Part shown: one piece after another, positions 44,695-58,151 of the stretch
Layout: every line of letters begins with the position of its first letter
Position numbering within the stretch: the first letter of the stretch is position 1
NCBI GenBank assembly: GCA_021904315.1
Contig: CM038918.1
Location: 6,773,349 to 6,837,348 of the forward strand
DNA: 64,000 nucleotides
Direction of reading: 5' to 3'
Source: Sphagnum magellanicum
Lineage: Eukaryota > Streptophyta > Sphagnopsida > Sphagnales > Sphagnaceae
Notes under the pieces: generated by a model
The model's input: only the letters and a program-made list of their open reading frames with translations
Database searches by the model: none
Told to the model about the DNA's origin: nothing
Position numbers and translations under genes: made by a program

Positions 44695-46904
44695 ATGCCT
44701 GGACTTGTTTATGTCAAGCCTTTGGCGTCAGCCCCCAAAGGCCGAAGAGCGCCTAACTTCGGTGCAGGAGCACCAACTCCCTCTAGTGACGGCTGCAAAG
44801 CGAGGGAGATGAGTGCGCCAGATAATGCGGGAAATATCAACCATGTTCGTCAAGACTTCTTCGCTGCCGCGACGAAAGCTACAACTGGTGGTGGACGAGC
44901 TGCCGCTCATCAACCTGCCAGCGCCGTGACTGTTTTTCGACCGCCAGTAAGTCTGCTGAGGTTCTACAAACAAGAAGTTGTTGCTGCTGGCGGATCGGAT
45001 GTGTTCCTTGCAGATCAGGCGAGAGCAGCCGTCGTGGTGGAAGCAGCGGCTCGAGAAAGAACTGAGGCGAAGAAGTATTACAGCAGCAGTGGGAGCGAGC
45101 ATGAGCCGAACTCCGTGTGCCTGGCAGCCATGGTGCACGAGTTCATGGAGGAAGAAGCAGCTGATGAGCAGCAGCTTGGCAAGTGTGGCAGAGCTCGTTG
45201 CAACTGCAGAATCGGCTCTTGCAATGAGCTCAATTCCAGCGACCATGACGACGACGACGACGACGACGATGAATCCTCATCGGTTCCCAAAATCGGCGGA
45301 AAAATGGCCGAGATTTTGCAGGTCTGATGCACGGCGAGAGTTCCCGGGCCCGCAATTCCCTAATGCGTTGCCAGTTTCCTCTGATCGGAAGAAGCTGATG
45401 CTTGCTTTTGCTGTTTGTTTGTCCTTGCAGGGTTTGACTCCATGCAAGAGTGCGATGGAGACGAGCTTGTTGGCCGACGTTTCCCGAGCTCTCGAGACAT
45501 TAAGAACGACGATGAACTTAGGAGAGCACTCCTGGCCAAAATGCAGCACCGGTTTGACTCCTCCTCCTGCAGAGCATCTGCGACGAGGTGTGATGAGGCA
45601 TCTTCGTGCTGCTGGGCATGATGCCGCAATTTGCAAGTCTCGATGGAATCATACCGGTGGCTTTCCTGGAGGTGCTTCCTTCAGAATCCTTACTACCTTC
45701 TTCATGAATATTCTTGCATCTTCGCAGCAAACCCTTGCAGAACTTTCACGCCGATCATAGCCAAACCCTCATGTGCCTGCAGCAGTTGGAAGCTTGACTC
45801 CACTGTCAGATGCCTCATGAGCAACATCCATCTTGCCATTTTCATTGCGGAAATCTCTCTGCAATTGATCAATCTCTCTGCAATCAATGAATCTTTTTGC
45901 AATCAATTAATCTTGCAGCATTGATCTTACCCAGATCTAGAGGCACATGAAGTTTGTGTGTATCTTGAGATCTTCAGCTCGACAAGAACAATACACATGT
46001 GAGAAATGTTGACATGCATTTTCCATGTCTTTGTTTGATGTTGGCTGCAGGTGATTATGAATACATAGACATAGCCGTGGAAAGTGCAGATGCAGTTGGC
46101 AAGTCCATAAGTGGTGGGAGGAGGAAGAAGAGGAGGATACTGGTGGACATAGATTTTAGAGCTCAGTTTGAGATTGCATGCCCAACACAGCACTACACCT
46201 TGCTTGTGCAACTTTTGCCCACAGTTTTTGTAGGAGAAGCTGAGCAGTTGCAGAGCATTTTGACTCTCATGTCTGAGGCTATCAAATGCTCATTGAAGAA
46301 GAGAGGGCTGGATTTGCCACCATGGAGGAAAGCTGAGTACATACGAGCCAAGTGGTTCTCTTGGCACCAGCGCACCACAAATCCGGTTTCTCAACAATTA
46401 CACAACAACAAAACTGATCCATGTCCTGCTGCTGCTGCTGCTGAAACAGATCCAGTTCAAGATTTTGCTTGCATTGCTATGAGAGGCAAGAAGGGACAGG
46501 ACTTGAAATTCACAAATGAGATGGAGATACTGTTATTCCAGCCTAAGACTGATCATGATTCAAGGTCAGAGATGATGATGAAGATGAGGGGGAACATGGG
46601 GAATGAAATCACGTCATCACAAAGACCCACCACTCCCAAGCATTGTTATGTAAAGAAACAAGATCAAGAAGCTCAATTAGAGCCTCCCCATGAGGGGGCA
46701 AACATTGGAAGCACAAACTCAGTGCACAATCTATTGGCTGTTCATCATCAAGCAAAGACCAATCATAATCATACCATCAGTGTTAAGGAGATTGATAACA
46801 TGGCTTGGCAACCCCCTGAAGTGATGCCCAGACCTTCAGACAGGCATCATCCTCCACTTGCAGGTTTAACTGCAATCCTGAAAGAGACAATCCAAGCACA
46901 TTGA
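44695..46904 (+). CDS. DUF506 / PDDEXK-like plant protein, three exons
   Basis: Exons 44,695-45,321, 45,431-45,671 and 46,051-46,904 join in frame to 573 codons plus stop. The start is the ATG in CACAATGCCT; an in-frame TTG lies 9 bp upstream. Intron 1 (109 bp, GT...AG, phase 0) joins EILQ to GLTPCKSAME; intron 2 (379 bp, phase 1) joins GGFPG to GDYEYIDI. Family landmarks of DUF506 (PF04720), in order: VHEFMEEE (about 145-152), Cys-rich CGRARCNC (about 164-171), an Asp run (about 183-192), LLADVSRALE, AAICKSRW, GDYEYIDI (about 290), LVDIDFRAQFEIA (about 320-332), LKKRGLDLPPWRKAEYIRAK (about 372-391), and a C-terminal WQPPEVMPRP. The family is land-plant specific, resembles PDDEXK nucleases and has no settled biochemical function. 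The N-terminal ~140 residues are not family-conserved by eye. An Ala run follows CCTGCTGCT at about 46,425. All key blocks are intact, so it is probably functional. Confidence 0.88.
45322..45430 (+). other. Intron 1 of the DUF506 gene
   Basis: GTCTGATG...CCTTGCAG, 109 bp, phase 0. Reading through it meets a stop at once (TGA at 45,325-45,327), and a pyrimidine-rich tract precedes the acceptor. Confidence 0.82.
45672..46050 (+). other. Intron 2 of the DUF506 gene
   Basis: GTGCTTCC...GGCTGCAG, 379 bp, phase 1. Splicing rebuilds the conserved G-[DE]-YEYID block. The acceptor side is also preserved in the minus-strand pseudogene at 18,105. The interior has ATCAATCTCTCTGCAATC-type short repeats. 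Confidence 0.82.
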
Positions 46905-47430
46905 GCAACACAATTCTGACAAAGTCTGAATTTTTTTTGCATCAAGCAGGTTGTATGAATGAAAAGAATGGGACTCTGTACTGAGAGAGACTGAATGAGG
47001 AAATTGTGAAAAGCAGAGTTCAAGGTTTTGCAGTACAGAGTTGGAGTTCAGGTTCACAGCTACAAAATCATCTTTGGGTCAAGACAGAAAATAGTCTTGT
47101 GCATGTAGCTTCAAATCTGAAATTCTAGAACAAATCTGAAATTCTAATATGGGAATGCACTATCGATCATCATCATCATCAGCACAGGTGTTTGTCTTTT
47201 TATCCAGTTTGTACAAGCTTGTTGTAGACTTATCTACTCAATATTGAGCACATGTGGATGCTGTCACAGACTCCTTCAGATTCTATCATAATCTCTTGTG
47301 TGAATGCAGCATCTTTGCAAACAAGTTTTTTGAACACAGGCTTCCCCAATTGTCATAGAATTTTCATACGGTTTGTCAATGTTTCACAGGCACACACATG
47401 GTGCACATGTGATGTGCAATCATAATAAAA
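46905..47430 (+). other. 3' UTR of the DUF506 gene with possible poly(A) signal
   Basis: Sequence remains less AT-rich than the surroundings to about 47,430. An AATAAA lies at 47,424-47,429, about 520 bp after the stop; plant signals are loose, so other sites are possible. Confidence 0.4.
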
Positions 47431-49925
47431 AGACCCACTCCAAAGAATCACCAGTGCTTATTTTACATGTTTTAAAATGATAAATTAAGTTAACGTTGAA
47501 AATGTGTGATACAATGTTTGAAATAAAAATATTCTAAAATTATGATAAATTTGAAATGAATATAGAATACATTCAAAAGTACTAGTTAAGAATCGAAATC
47601 AATCCTCAGAAACACAATTTAAGTAATGAAACTACAATACAACAAAATACAAACCAACCAACCAACCCCAGTTTGTCACATCAACTTGTCAAGAGGGACT
47701 CAAGACTACATATTCAAGACCAAGGAGGTGCCTGCACATGGGTCAGGAATACAATTTCAAGGATGTCACAAAATGCAAAGCATGGATCTAAATGGCTTGA
47801 ATGTCAATGCTTCCCATAATAGCAATGACCTATATCTCTCCCATGTGCAAAACTTTTGAGACCTCAAACCTTGAAAGCTTATGTTAAAAATACGTGGAAA
47901 ACCCCATTCCTCATGCCGCATCCCTTGAGGCTTCAAGATGCATTAGGATAAGCATGCCCACAGCCAAAGAAAAGCCAATAACCAAACGGTCTCCTAATAC
48001 CGAATGATAGTAATTTGCAATGTATAGTCTATTATCAAACATGTCCAGTAGTTGACTATTGTGTGCAAATATTTTGAAGGACTACCAGTCACAAGCAACC
48101 CTTTTCTTCTAGCAGAAATTCACCAAAAAGCACCATAATTTTGTGTAGGGCGACAGGCATATGTAAAAAAAAGAGTGAAAAATAGTCATGAGTAGCTAGA
48201 AAACCTAAAAGGCATGCGGCATTGGAGCCATTGTTAGTGATACATTTTTACACCCCAATTATATCATACATGTGTAAAATGCATCACTTTTGGATTCTTG
48301 CCCTTCTCCATTGCTACAAATGTCATGTATCCATAATAACAAGGGCATACAAATTATATGTGTTAAACTACATGTATTCAATAGTTACTTGGGTGGAACT
48401 TTGCCATACATGCAGGTATATTTATCTTGAAACATACAATGTTGTGCTTGCAAACACATACATATAAACACATCACACAAACATGCACAATTGTTTCCCT
48501 TGTTTACTACTCCCCAAATAATGTAATGAAACATTTTCATATTATATATATTGTTTAGAGAAACACATCAATTTCCATGGCCTTCAAAGTTCTAATATTG
48601 CATCACTACATTATTTTCCACTTCCCCCTTGTCTTTTCCTTGCTTTTCTATTTTCTTTCCTCTCCTTTGAAACTTCTCTCTTTCTTCTACCATGTTTTCT
48701 TCTTCCACCCTTAAAAAGCCCCTCCATAGCCTTCCTAAAACTCCTTTATCCTTACATCAATATGCCCTTTAACAATTCCAAGAAATAGTTATAACTACCT
48801 AATCATCATGTCAACACAATTTTACTACAACTTTTATTGACTAACTAAGTTGTCACGATAAATTTATGATATAACATTATTATCTTTTGGCCATTCCTAG
48901 GGATTTCATGGGCTCTTCTCTACATTAATATTATTTTATTGTTATGCCATAAACATTATTTCCCTTACTGTCATGTTATTTTACATGTGATTAATAGAGT
49001 TGCTATGATGTTTGAATCCATTGTCAATTGCCATCACCATTTTCTCCCATCATCACTATAGGATATCACCATCTTGTCTCATCCTTGCCGTAGAATGTAG
49101 CCAGCTCATCTCATTCGTTGAATAGGATTTAAGTCTCGCCATCTAGTTTGTCAAATCTCATTTGCTCATCACCATAGGTTCATGTATGCAAGGAAAGTTC
49201 ATTGCTCCTTATTGCCTCATTGTTGCCTACTACATTACGTTGGAGCTTGGTATTACTACTAAGGAATAAATATCTTCAAACTTTGAGTTTTGGATTTTTA
49301 GGGTGAGCACTTATGAAAAGCTAGCCAAGGTTTTCATTTTGCACATTGCAACACCATTGAATGCATTGAAAATTGTTTACATTGTGAGTGAATATCGACA
49401 TGAAATGAAAAGCAAGAATCCCTAAGCAAGATCATGATTCTTTGTTTGAGTTGGAAAGATTATTTTTCATTTGAAAGAAGTAAAAAATCTTTTGTTTCCA
49501 ATTCAATTCCAACAATTTCTTGTGTGTTTTCTTGTTGTGTACATTGTGCACTTGAGGAAGTTCAATTTAGGGTTTGATGTTTACTTTCTATCTATCCTAA
49601 TAGTTACAAACACATTTTTTAAATTCCCAAGTTCTTTGTTGATGTGTGTTGTGTGTGCATTGTCCACTAGAGGAGATTTGATTTATGGTTTGGCACTCAT
49701 TTTTTGTTTGTCCTAATAGTTACAAATGCACTCTTTCAACCTACTTGTTGATGTGTATGTTGCACGTGTTCACTGTGCACTTCATTAGAAGATTTAATCT
49801 AGGGTTTGGTGCTCACTTTTTCTATCCTAATAGTTACAAACCCTAGCTCTTCACTTGCTTGTTGTTGTGCATGTTGTGTGTGCAACATCCATGTTGATTA
49901 TCTATCTACTTCTTCTAAAAATGTG
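47431..49925. other. Unassigned AT-rich sequence
   Basis: About 2.5 kb with only short open frames. Related text recurs at about 49,540-49,860 (TTTAGGGTTTG, CTATCCTAATAGTTACAAA three times at roughly 110-bp spacing), a short local tandem repeat. No gene recognised. Confidence 0.4.
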
Positions 49926-49929
49926 GTCA

Positions 49930-52925
49930 TTTTGAGTGATTTACTTAATACAAAGTCAAACTTTGATTTGTTGCCTATGCATCCACCTCAAAAGTTGAAG
50001 AAATCATATGATTACATAAGGAAATTTCAACTTGAGTGGGCTACAAAGCACTTTTGGGCTGAAGGTGTTTTGGTTACTAATGGGATGTTTCATAATGTGA
50101 GTTACAAGGTTTGCACCACAATTGACAAGAAACCTTATTTACTTACTCCAAATGGGATATTTTGATGAAACATGAGGGCAAGAGGAAAGCAGAAAAGGAT
50201 TTACCAAAGCTCAACGCTAAGAAAGGTGAATGGTACAATAATAAGTTTTGCAAACATAAACAAAATTACGGTGTGATTGGCTCTTTTTTTTGTGCTTTCA
50301 CCCACCAAGCTTTATTTTCTACCAAAACACCTACCATTGTTTTACAACAAGTCAATAAGAACACCCATTTGGAGCTAGAGAAGAAGACAATATAATTTAT
50401 AACCTTGTTTCAAATCTTGGAAACTCATCGTCTTTTGGTGGAATATGAGAAGGGGAATTTTCTCTACTCTTTCCTTGGTGTGCTTAAGAACCTTAAAATG
50501 CACCGGTCTAATTTTTCTAGTCGGGTTATCGTTGAATTCATGTATGCCCAAATGACTAACAAAATTTTGGGGATTGTTTCTACTTCTAACTATGTGGTTT
50601 TGACATGTGATAAGGTGAACACTATTGATAACAAAAACTGCATTTCTAGGTGAAAACACACTAAAGGTGAACCAATTTTCACCAAATATTATAGTATGCA
50701 ATAAGTTAAAATCTTGATGGTATTCTTTGGTTATCATAAACACAAGCAAAAAACTTAAAAATTTGCATGAAAAAATTTTGGACCTCAAAGTTCACTTTGA
50801 AACAAAATAAATCTTGATCCAATGGTTAAATGAAAAAAGTTGGGTAAAATCAATGTACATACAGTATATAACTTACAGTTTTTCAATGGCCATAGGGCTT
50901 CATGTTTGTGGTTCATGAAACATTACCAAAAAAAAGAAAATTGAAAAAATAATGCAATGCCCATCTATCAAATCTCCTCCTTTTTTATTTGGTAGTGGGT
51001 TTCTTCCTAAATATATATATTATTATGCATTTATTGTTCAAAAATGCAAAAAAAACACATTTTTGAATGAAAATTCATCCAAAAACTTTAAATCTTTAAA
51101 TGGTCCTAAATTTAGGTCATGTATATCAATATCATACACCATAAAAAAATTCACCCAAGAATTCCACTCACAACCTTAGTTTTGAAATATATATGCAATT
51201 TTTTCAAATTTTGTGAGATGTATTATTTTGTCACAAATATATTCCAAGATGTGATATCCATACATTACCAAAAAAAGGTAATTGCAAAAAAATTGTACTT
51301 GTGATTACAATTTTTGAGGGGCTTAATGTGCTTATGCCCTTCCATACACACTTATGTGATGTAGGATTAAGTGAAACCTCCCACGAATATCTTTCTTCGA
51401 AGAGTTGTTGATGGAACAAAAGCTAACAACCTCATTATTGTCATCATGGAGGCCTTACAAAATGGTGAAGGCTTAAGTTTTGCTATTGTAATTAAGAAGT
51501 TATTTTGTTTTAAGGTTGATGGGGTAAAACATTCCAAAAGTATTAAAATTGGGATCACTAAACAAATAAACACAAACTATGCACCTTTTTCCATTAGGGT
51601 CCATTGCATGGCTCATAGATGAAATCTTGCATTCAAGACATTATCTACCCTAGGAATAGTTAGTAGCATTAAGGATTTGCTATAGAGTTGCCATGCATAT
51701 TTTGTTCATAGCCCAAAAAGGCACCTTGAATTCACTAAACTTATTAACATGATGGAAACAAAAGGGCTTAAAATGTTCAAGAATGTGCAAACCCGCTAGA
51801 TATCTCTCTTGGATTTTATAAGTAAAATTTTGTTAGAATACAAGCCACCTTTGGCCAAGATGTCTATGGATAACAACAACAACCAAGCTACCAAGGTAAC
51901 TTTCTGCCCTAAACTTTTAAAGGTTTGCTGGATTATAGCCATGACCATGTCCACATGAAGTGGGTGATAAACTTGAATGACTCCAATGAGCAACTTGCCT
52001 TCATTATGAACCATGCACAATGATCTAGTATCTAAGGTCATGATAGTTGTGACTCAAGACTTTTTTCAAAGTTTAATTTCACAAATGAAATCAAAATGTT
52101 CAAGTAAGTTTCTTTTTTTATTATTATTATTCATCTTGATGTGTTTTGATTTAGGGTTTTGTTTACTTTCAAACACATATTTTAGTTTAAGGTTTTGTCT
52201 TCTTTCAATTTGTGTTGCAACTTTTTTTTCCTCTTTGTTAGTTTGTGGGTATAGATATTTTGCTTGCTTTCAATGCATGTTGCTACTTGTAGATTTTATT
52301 TTTTCAATTTTCTTTGCTAATTTGCAACTTCAACTACCCAACTAATCAAAAAGTTGGATAACCATTTCCCTTAGTGTGCCTTGCTCAATGCCATGGGCAT
52401 TGCATATCCACAATATTGGTTGTAGCTCAACTATGACAATAGTTTTATTAATCATCTAAAAATATTGAAAGTTTGGTAATGTGAACCAAAACTTTTGGGT
52501 TTTGGAGGTTTAAGTTCATTGGTTGCATTGCTCCTTAATCATTGGGGATTGGATGCACAACAAGGGATGTTCATTTTGTGTATGAAAAACAACCCTAAGG
52601 TTGCCATGGAACCACCTTTTGATTTGAATCCATTGACCCAAATTTGGAAGAGAATTAATGCATCTCGGGTTTTCATGCATTCTTTCCTTAAGTATCTTAA
52701 GCTAGCAGAGATGGCCATAGTCCACATTCTAGGGAGTGTAGAAGATGAGAGATGTTTTTCATCTCTTGCATTTCTTAAGAACAAATTGCGAGCTACTTCA
52801 AATCCTCACCTTCCCTTTGTTGTTAGCACATATAGCCAAAAGTTTTTTACTTTAAAAAGTTTTCTATTTGTTGCCTCATTTGATGCTTGGATTGGAGCAA
52901 TTGATCGTTACGGTATACTTGTGTA
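49930..52925 (+). pseudogene. hAT-type transposase pseudogene (ZNF862-like family)
   Basis: In order: LKKSYDYIRKFQLEWATKHF and a finger-like VCTTIDKKPYLLTP (to 50,160); LVEYEKGNFLYSFLGVLKNL (50,440-50,500); STSNYVVLTCDKVNTIDNK (about 50,580-50,640); after a ~0.7 kb interruption, RVVDGTKANNLIIVIMEALQ (51,400 on), VHCMAHR-stop-NLA, HSPKRHLEFTKLINMMETKG and VQTR-stop-ISLLDF (51,600-51,815); and a C-terminal dimerisation piece LAEMAIVHILGSVEDERCFS (52,700-52,780). This is the order of the hAT-related proteins that include animal ZNF862-like genes and their plant counterparts. Frameshifts, stops (including TAG for tryptophan in TRW) and the interruption show it is dead. Confidence 0.75.
50654..51360. 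other. Interruption within the hAT pseudogene
   Basis: Non-coding AT-rich text separating NKNCIS from RVVDGTKANN. It begins GTGAAAAC right after a TCTAG, so it may be an intron; an inserted and decayed element is the alternative. Confidence 0.4.
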
Positions 52926-54906
52926 GATGACATTCTTTTTTGACATTTTTAAAGTAGCCTAGTTGTTTCCTTTGCATACTTATATGATTTTGCCCATGGG
53001 TATATGCATTAATGAGTGGCTCATTTTTGGACAAAAAAATAGTCCACACAAAATCCATGTTATAGTGTTAAATTGAATTTTTAATATGGTAACATTGGTT
53101 AAATCGTAATAAAAGTCCATGTATCAAAAACAATAAAGTCCATATTAATGGAAGCCCACTTAAATACCTCAAAAACCTTAGCTTTGGTGAAAATAAAATT
53201 CAAATCAAAAAATATATATAACAATTAAAGACTTATGAAAATAAAAATCAATTTTAAGAATATACAAATCCATTACTATGAAATGGTAAAAAATTTCAAA
53301 ATAAGGTTTTCAAATATGAGTTATTTAAATAATAAAATTTGACATACTTAGTCACTCCAAATCATTTGGATTAAAATTCTATGTCAACATCGTAATTTTA
53401 TAAACCTCTAGTCAACATATGAGTCCCTATTTTTTAATTTCAAAAGTCCATAGGTAAAAGTGAGTGAATTTTTTTCAAAAAATGATTATACATATGTTTT
53501 CATAATCAAGTTGATAATCTAAAACCAAGTCCGAATTGAAAAATTTGACACTATATGTTTTGCTAGGAAACAACAAAACAAGATGGGTGCTACAGAAACC
53601 AAAAAAGTCCCAAAAGTGAACCACTAATTTGTGCATCTACCCCCATCCTAAGCCTTGGTAGTAGACGACATTTTTGCAGAGATTTTGAGTAGGGCAGTTG
53701 CTACCTTTGTTTATTTTTATGATTTTTCCCAACATGGCAGTAGTTGACATTTTGGAAGACATTTTTAGAGAAGCATAATTGCACCGCCTCACATATTTTT
53801 ATGACTTTGCTCATCCTAGCAATAACTTCATGTTCTTTGTTAGCCCAAGCTTTTTGTTTCCACATTTTAGTATGCTTAATGAACCTCTTGCATTCGGGAT
53901 ATGGAAATTTGTGGTCTTGGCTTGAAACTCTATTTTTAATGAAAGTTTTTTTCAATGAGAATTGTGTGATAGCTAGTTTGCTTCTCATTCACAAGGCAAT
54001 GGAGCTAGTAGCATCACATTCTGAATTTAAACAATAGCCTTAAATCTATTTTAAAATGTTGATTGTCACCATTATTGGCATGTTTCAAATTCCCATTGAT
54101 AGCCATTGCCCTTCATTTGCAACACACAAATTATCGCCAACATCTTGCATTTTTCAACATATGAACACCACCTCCTTTAAATAACATTTTAAAAAGTATC
54201 ACCACTTAGATTGTGGAGTCCATGGTTACTGTAGCCATGTGGGCATTTTCTGAAAAACCAAAAAAAAAAAAAGGCTAGTCACAAGTAATATGTTAAACTT
54301 AGAAATGTAAGTGAGGAACAATTATTGGAAGATGTCTAATCAATGTTCACAAAGTTATGTTGGTAATGGGTATATTTGGGTATTTCAAGTAGCAAGCAAT
54401 TGATTGGTAATAGGGTCATATCATCACTTAAACTAGCCAAAAAAAACTAATAGGTGTTTGGTGATTAGGTGGGTATGCCATGTAACAAAAACAATGTTAA
54501 AAAATATGAAAGAAAACTCACACAAAGCAAAACATAAGATGTTGGTATTAGGGACCTTGCTACACAATAAGGGAAATGATTTGTTGATCATTGGAAAGGG
54601 GTCTCACATAATTAACAAAACAAATTTTGGTGTTGAGAACCTTGATCCACCATATACCTAGTGGATGATTGGTCATTAAAGAGAGGCCTCCCCAAAAAAA
54701 TGCAAACAAGTGTGTGATGATGGGAACCAATGTAGGTCATATAAAAATAAATAACATTGTGAATTGGGGGGGGGGGAGAGGGGGCACAAGAAAGAAATGC
54801 ATACTTGGGCACTTTAGCATAAGACTACTTAACATCCACTTTAAGTCCTAAAACACTACCCCTTATGAAATCCATTCTACACTCTATTCAAGGATGCAAT
54901 ACACCA
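52926..54906. other. Unassigned AT-rich sequence
   Basis: Two overlapping ~95-codon frames on opposite strands at 53,701-54,037 have no recognised domain. Nothing else is seen. Confidence 0.35.
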
Positions 54907-54931
54907 CCCCCCCCCCCCCCCCCCCCCCCCC
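54907..54931. repeat. Homopolymer C run (25)
   Basis: Uninterrupted C25; a run of 11 G lies at 54,766-54,776. Lengths may be imprecise in the assembly. Confidence 0.9.
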
Positions 54932-57549
54932 AACCAAGCTCCAAATCAAGTAGAAATTCTCTCCAAAAAATACAAGGTAACAACAATTCAAGGGCAAGAG
55001 TAAATGTGCATGGACATTGCATTCATTTGTGTAAAAACATAATTTTTTTCAAGTTTTTTTCTTCTTGAATATGTCCTCCATAATGCCTAAGGTAGAATTG
55101 AACTAATTTATTCTAATCCTGAATTTCAAGGGTTCTTAGAACTTTCAGTTCCTTCTGTAATTATTTTGAATCCTATAATAAATAAATCTGATAGATGGAC
55201 AAGTGAAAGAGAAGTCAAATTTGATTTTAAAAAGAATGTAGACCAAGAATAAAAGGAAAAACATTCAAAGTTCATGTACTATTGTTCCAAGTCCAAAAGT
55301 TTAAAATACTCCTAGAAGTACCATAAGTTCAAGAAAAATGAAACCACAAATAATTCTTTATGTTCCATTGCACCAGACATGGATATTCATTCCCATGGCC
55401 TACACATCAAGAATAGATTAAAACTTAACTTAGGAAATTTTTTTGATTTTTGCCATCTCATTGATTTGTGTGAAGAATTAGAAATGTATGACGTGAAAAC
55501 ATGCCCAAACCTAAATCATTTTTTACAATTTTAGTTTTGTTATAGGAAAGAGAAGGGCATACCTCTAGTGGGACCATTGCACATACCCCATACTACTTGA
55601 AGATGAGGGCTAAGAAAAAGGGTTCAAATCGGGTACTAGGATCCGCTTGCCTTGAGGATTGCTCCTTGCAAAACCCAAGTAAAAGTGGAATATGCTTAAA
55701 ATCATGATTTACAATTTAATTTTTAAAATTTTAAAATTTTTATGACCCAAAAAGATGTTTCATTATACTATAATGTAAAGGTGTACATAAAAATTTCCTG
55801 TAAAAATATTGATTTCAAATCATTTCAAGTCTATAAAAAAAAATTAAGCAACAAAAGAAATTGGTTACATTAGATCATTATATTCGCTTCAATTTTTGCC
55901 AAATGTTCCCATCAAAAATATTGTTATAAAAGTTCATCCAAAAATTTCAACATTAACTTAAGTAACCACTCATCACAATGTAAATTAAATAGTGGTAACA
56001 TCCTATAGTGGCTCCTAATACCAATTTGGACCCAAAACTGAACATTGAAAATTCTAGCAATGCAAGGGGAAGCCCAATAGGAAGTACCAAAATGAGAAAG
56101 GACATGGCTAATCATGGACTACCCAACAAGTAGATTCAATGTTCCAAGGAAATGTCGAAATGGAGTGCAAACTTTTTTTTTAAATGACCAAAAAAAAAGG
56201 CAACCCCCATTAGTCACATAAATGACACCACCAACCACACAAATCCAAACAAGGGCTAACATGGTATCAACTACCTTACCTCATGGCAAATAGACTAATG
56301 AACAACTAAAAAAGGCTATGGATATCATGGAAAGAAGCTAATAGACCTTTTCAAAGAAGGCCATAAGCATTGGACCATACCATTAACTTCACTTTCAAAC
56401 CACTTGAATGGCAAGACTAAAGCAAGAAAAAGGTGACCAACAAGTGTGCTAACAAGTCAAGAGGATGAAGTAGTTCTCACATGGATTTTTAAAATGGGCT
56501 TTTTATCACTCTACAAAAACTCGAATTGAAGGTAATGGAGGTGAGTCAAACATGACTCATTCCATTTCAAAATGGAATTCTAGGAGACACTTGGGTGTAA
56601 TCATAATCAAATGAGCCAAAAAAACACATTGTGCAACCACCAAAATTTTATAAACACTATAATTTTGTTAGATATATTTTTGTGGTGTCATTTTAATGCC
56701 ACGTTAATCATGGAATGTAATGCTAAATGACTAATATGAATGTTGAAGAATTCAAAATAAAAATTCAAAAAAACTTTTTTTGGGTTTTGGTTTGAATAAA
56801 ACACCTTTGAACTTGAACAATAGTTACATCAAAAGTAGTCAATTTTGTAAATTAAGCTAAAAACTCTCTTTATAAAGGAATTTTGATGAGAAAAAAATTG
56901 AGATGATGTAATTGATTGTCCACACTCAAAAAACACTCACAATTTGAAAGTTGTGAAATTTTAAATTTAAAAAAATTAAAAATCTATTGAACAAAATTTT
57001 TAAACTTCAAGAATCTTTTACCACATGTAAATGGGGTGTAATGTACATGACATCTAAAACAAAGTTGTAGTTTATAAAACAATAAAATAATTTATTAAAT
57101 AATTTTCATATTTTTATACAATTTGAAATTAAAATAAAATTTCAAAAAAAACGCAAATTTTGGTAGAATCTATACACTTAAAAAACATTATTAATTATTC
57201 ATGAAAATTTAATACAAAAATTGTGATGTATTGAAAAATTATATGTATTTTTAATAACATATTGTAAAGGATTTCATCCCAAAAGTCCTTTCTATGAAAA
57301 AGTGAAAATGACCACAAAAAGGATTGCAGTCGTTGAATCCTTCATCACTGTTGGCTCATTTGATTGTGATCACACCCGCTTGGTGATATTTGTTCAAGAA
57401 AAGACATCTAGAATTGAGCATACATCTTGTGGAAAGGCTGAAATTTTCAAAAGCAAAAAGATTAACTAACTAAACATGCCATACTTTCTGCTAAAACTTG
57501 CAAAAATTATATAATGATCACAATTACCCTATAGACTATTTTGGAATTC
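54932..57549. other. Unassigned AT-rich sequence
   Basis: No gene or clear repeat. At 57,300-57,480 the text has slightly more coding-like composition and may belong to the transposase pseudogene that follows. Confidence 0.35.
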
Positions 57550-58151
57550 TATTGAAATGGTCATTCAAACTAGGAGGTAATATGATGATCAAATTTCGGC
57601 CAATAAAGGTTCATGCAAGGTTTACAATACCATACTTAGGTTTTAGGAACAATTGACCATGAATTATACCATTAATGCAACTAAAACAATCATGCCCACT
57701 TTCCACACGTTCTGGGGTGAATAGATGTGAAATGAGATTACATCAAGAAATGTAGGCCATGATCATGCATGGCTATGCTAAAAAAGGCATGGATGATTTC
57801 ATTCTTTTTCATGGAATGTTTTCCTTCGAAAAGTGTGTCTTATTTGCCATTTTTCAAAGTAATTGACATCTTTTGATCTTGGATAATCATGGTTCACATG
57901 CCACCATTAAAGCAATAGAACAAACATTAATTGAATTTGGGTTGGATGTGGTGACATTACATTTGACACCTCACATGCCCTCCAACCCTTGGACGTGTCA
58001 TGTTTCAACCCATCTAAAACAATCTTTAAAAGGGTTAAAGATTCATCCATGGCAATAAACAATTATGTTGATCTAGACAAGGTCAGATTAGTAAGGTGGA
58101 TAAACAAAACCATAGAAGAATCTTTGACCAAACATAATATCAAATCAAGGT
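57550..58151 (+). pseudogene. pogo/Tigger-like DDE_1 transposase pseudogene, truncated by an LTR
   Basis: Broken frames carry NYTINATKTIMPTFHTFWGE (about 57,660-57,720), GYAKKGMDDFILFHGMF (about 57,770-57,825), then ILDNHGSHATIKAIEQ with the catalytic aspartate and LIEFGLDVVTL (57,876-57,955). A frame change follows, then LDVSCFNPSKTIFKRVKDSS and NNYVDLDKVRLVRWINKTIE up to HNIKSRL. These match the order of plant DDE_1 superfamily transposases. The reading stops exactly where the LTR at 58,152 begins, so that element inserted into this one. Confidence 0.78.

Noticed and set aside
44728..45246. 172-codon open frame on the minus strand opposite exon 1 of the DUF506 gene
   Set aside because: It is a shadow of the GC-rich exon; the plus strand carries the family motifs.
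44978..45760. 260-codon + frame overlapping exons 1 and 2 in another frame
   Set aside because: Only its part after 45,431 (exon 2) matches the DUF506 family; the first part is out of frame with exon 1 and reads through intron 1.
45999..46050. ATG at 45,999 as the start of the last DUF506 frame
   Set aside because: It lies in intron 2, just before a good acceptor; splicing at 46,051 restores the conserved block.
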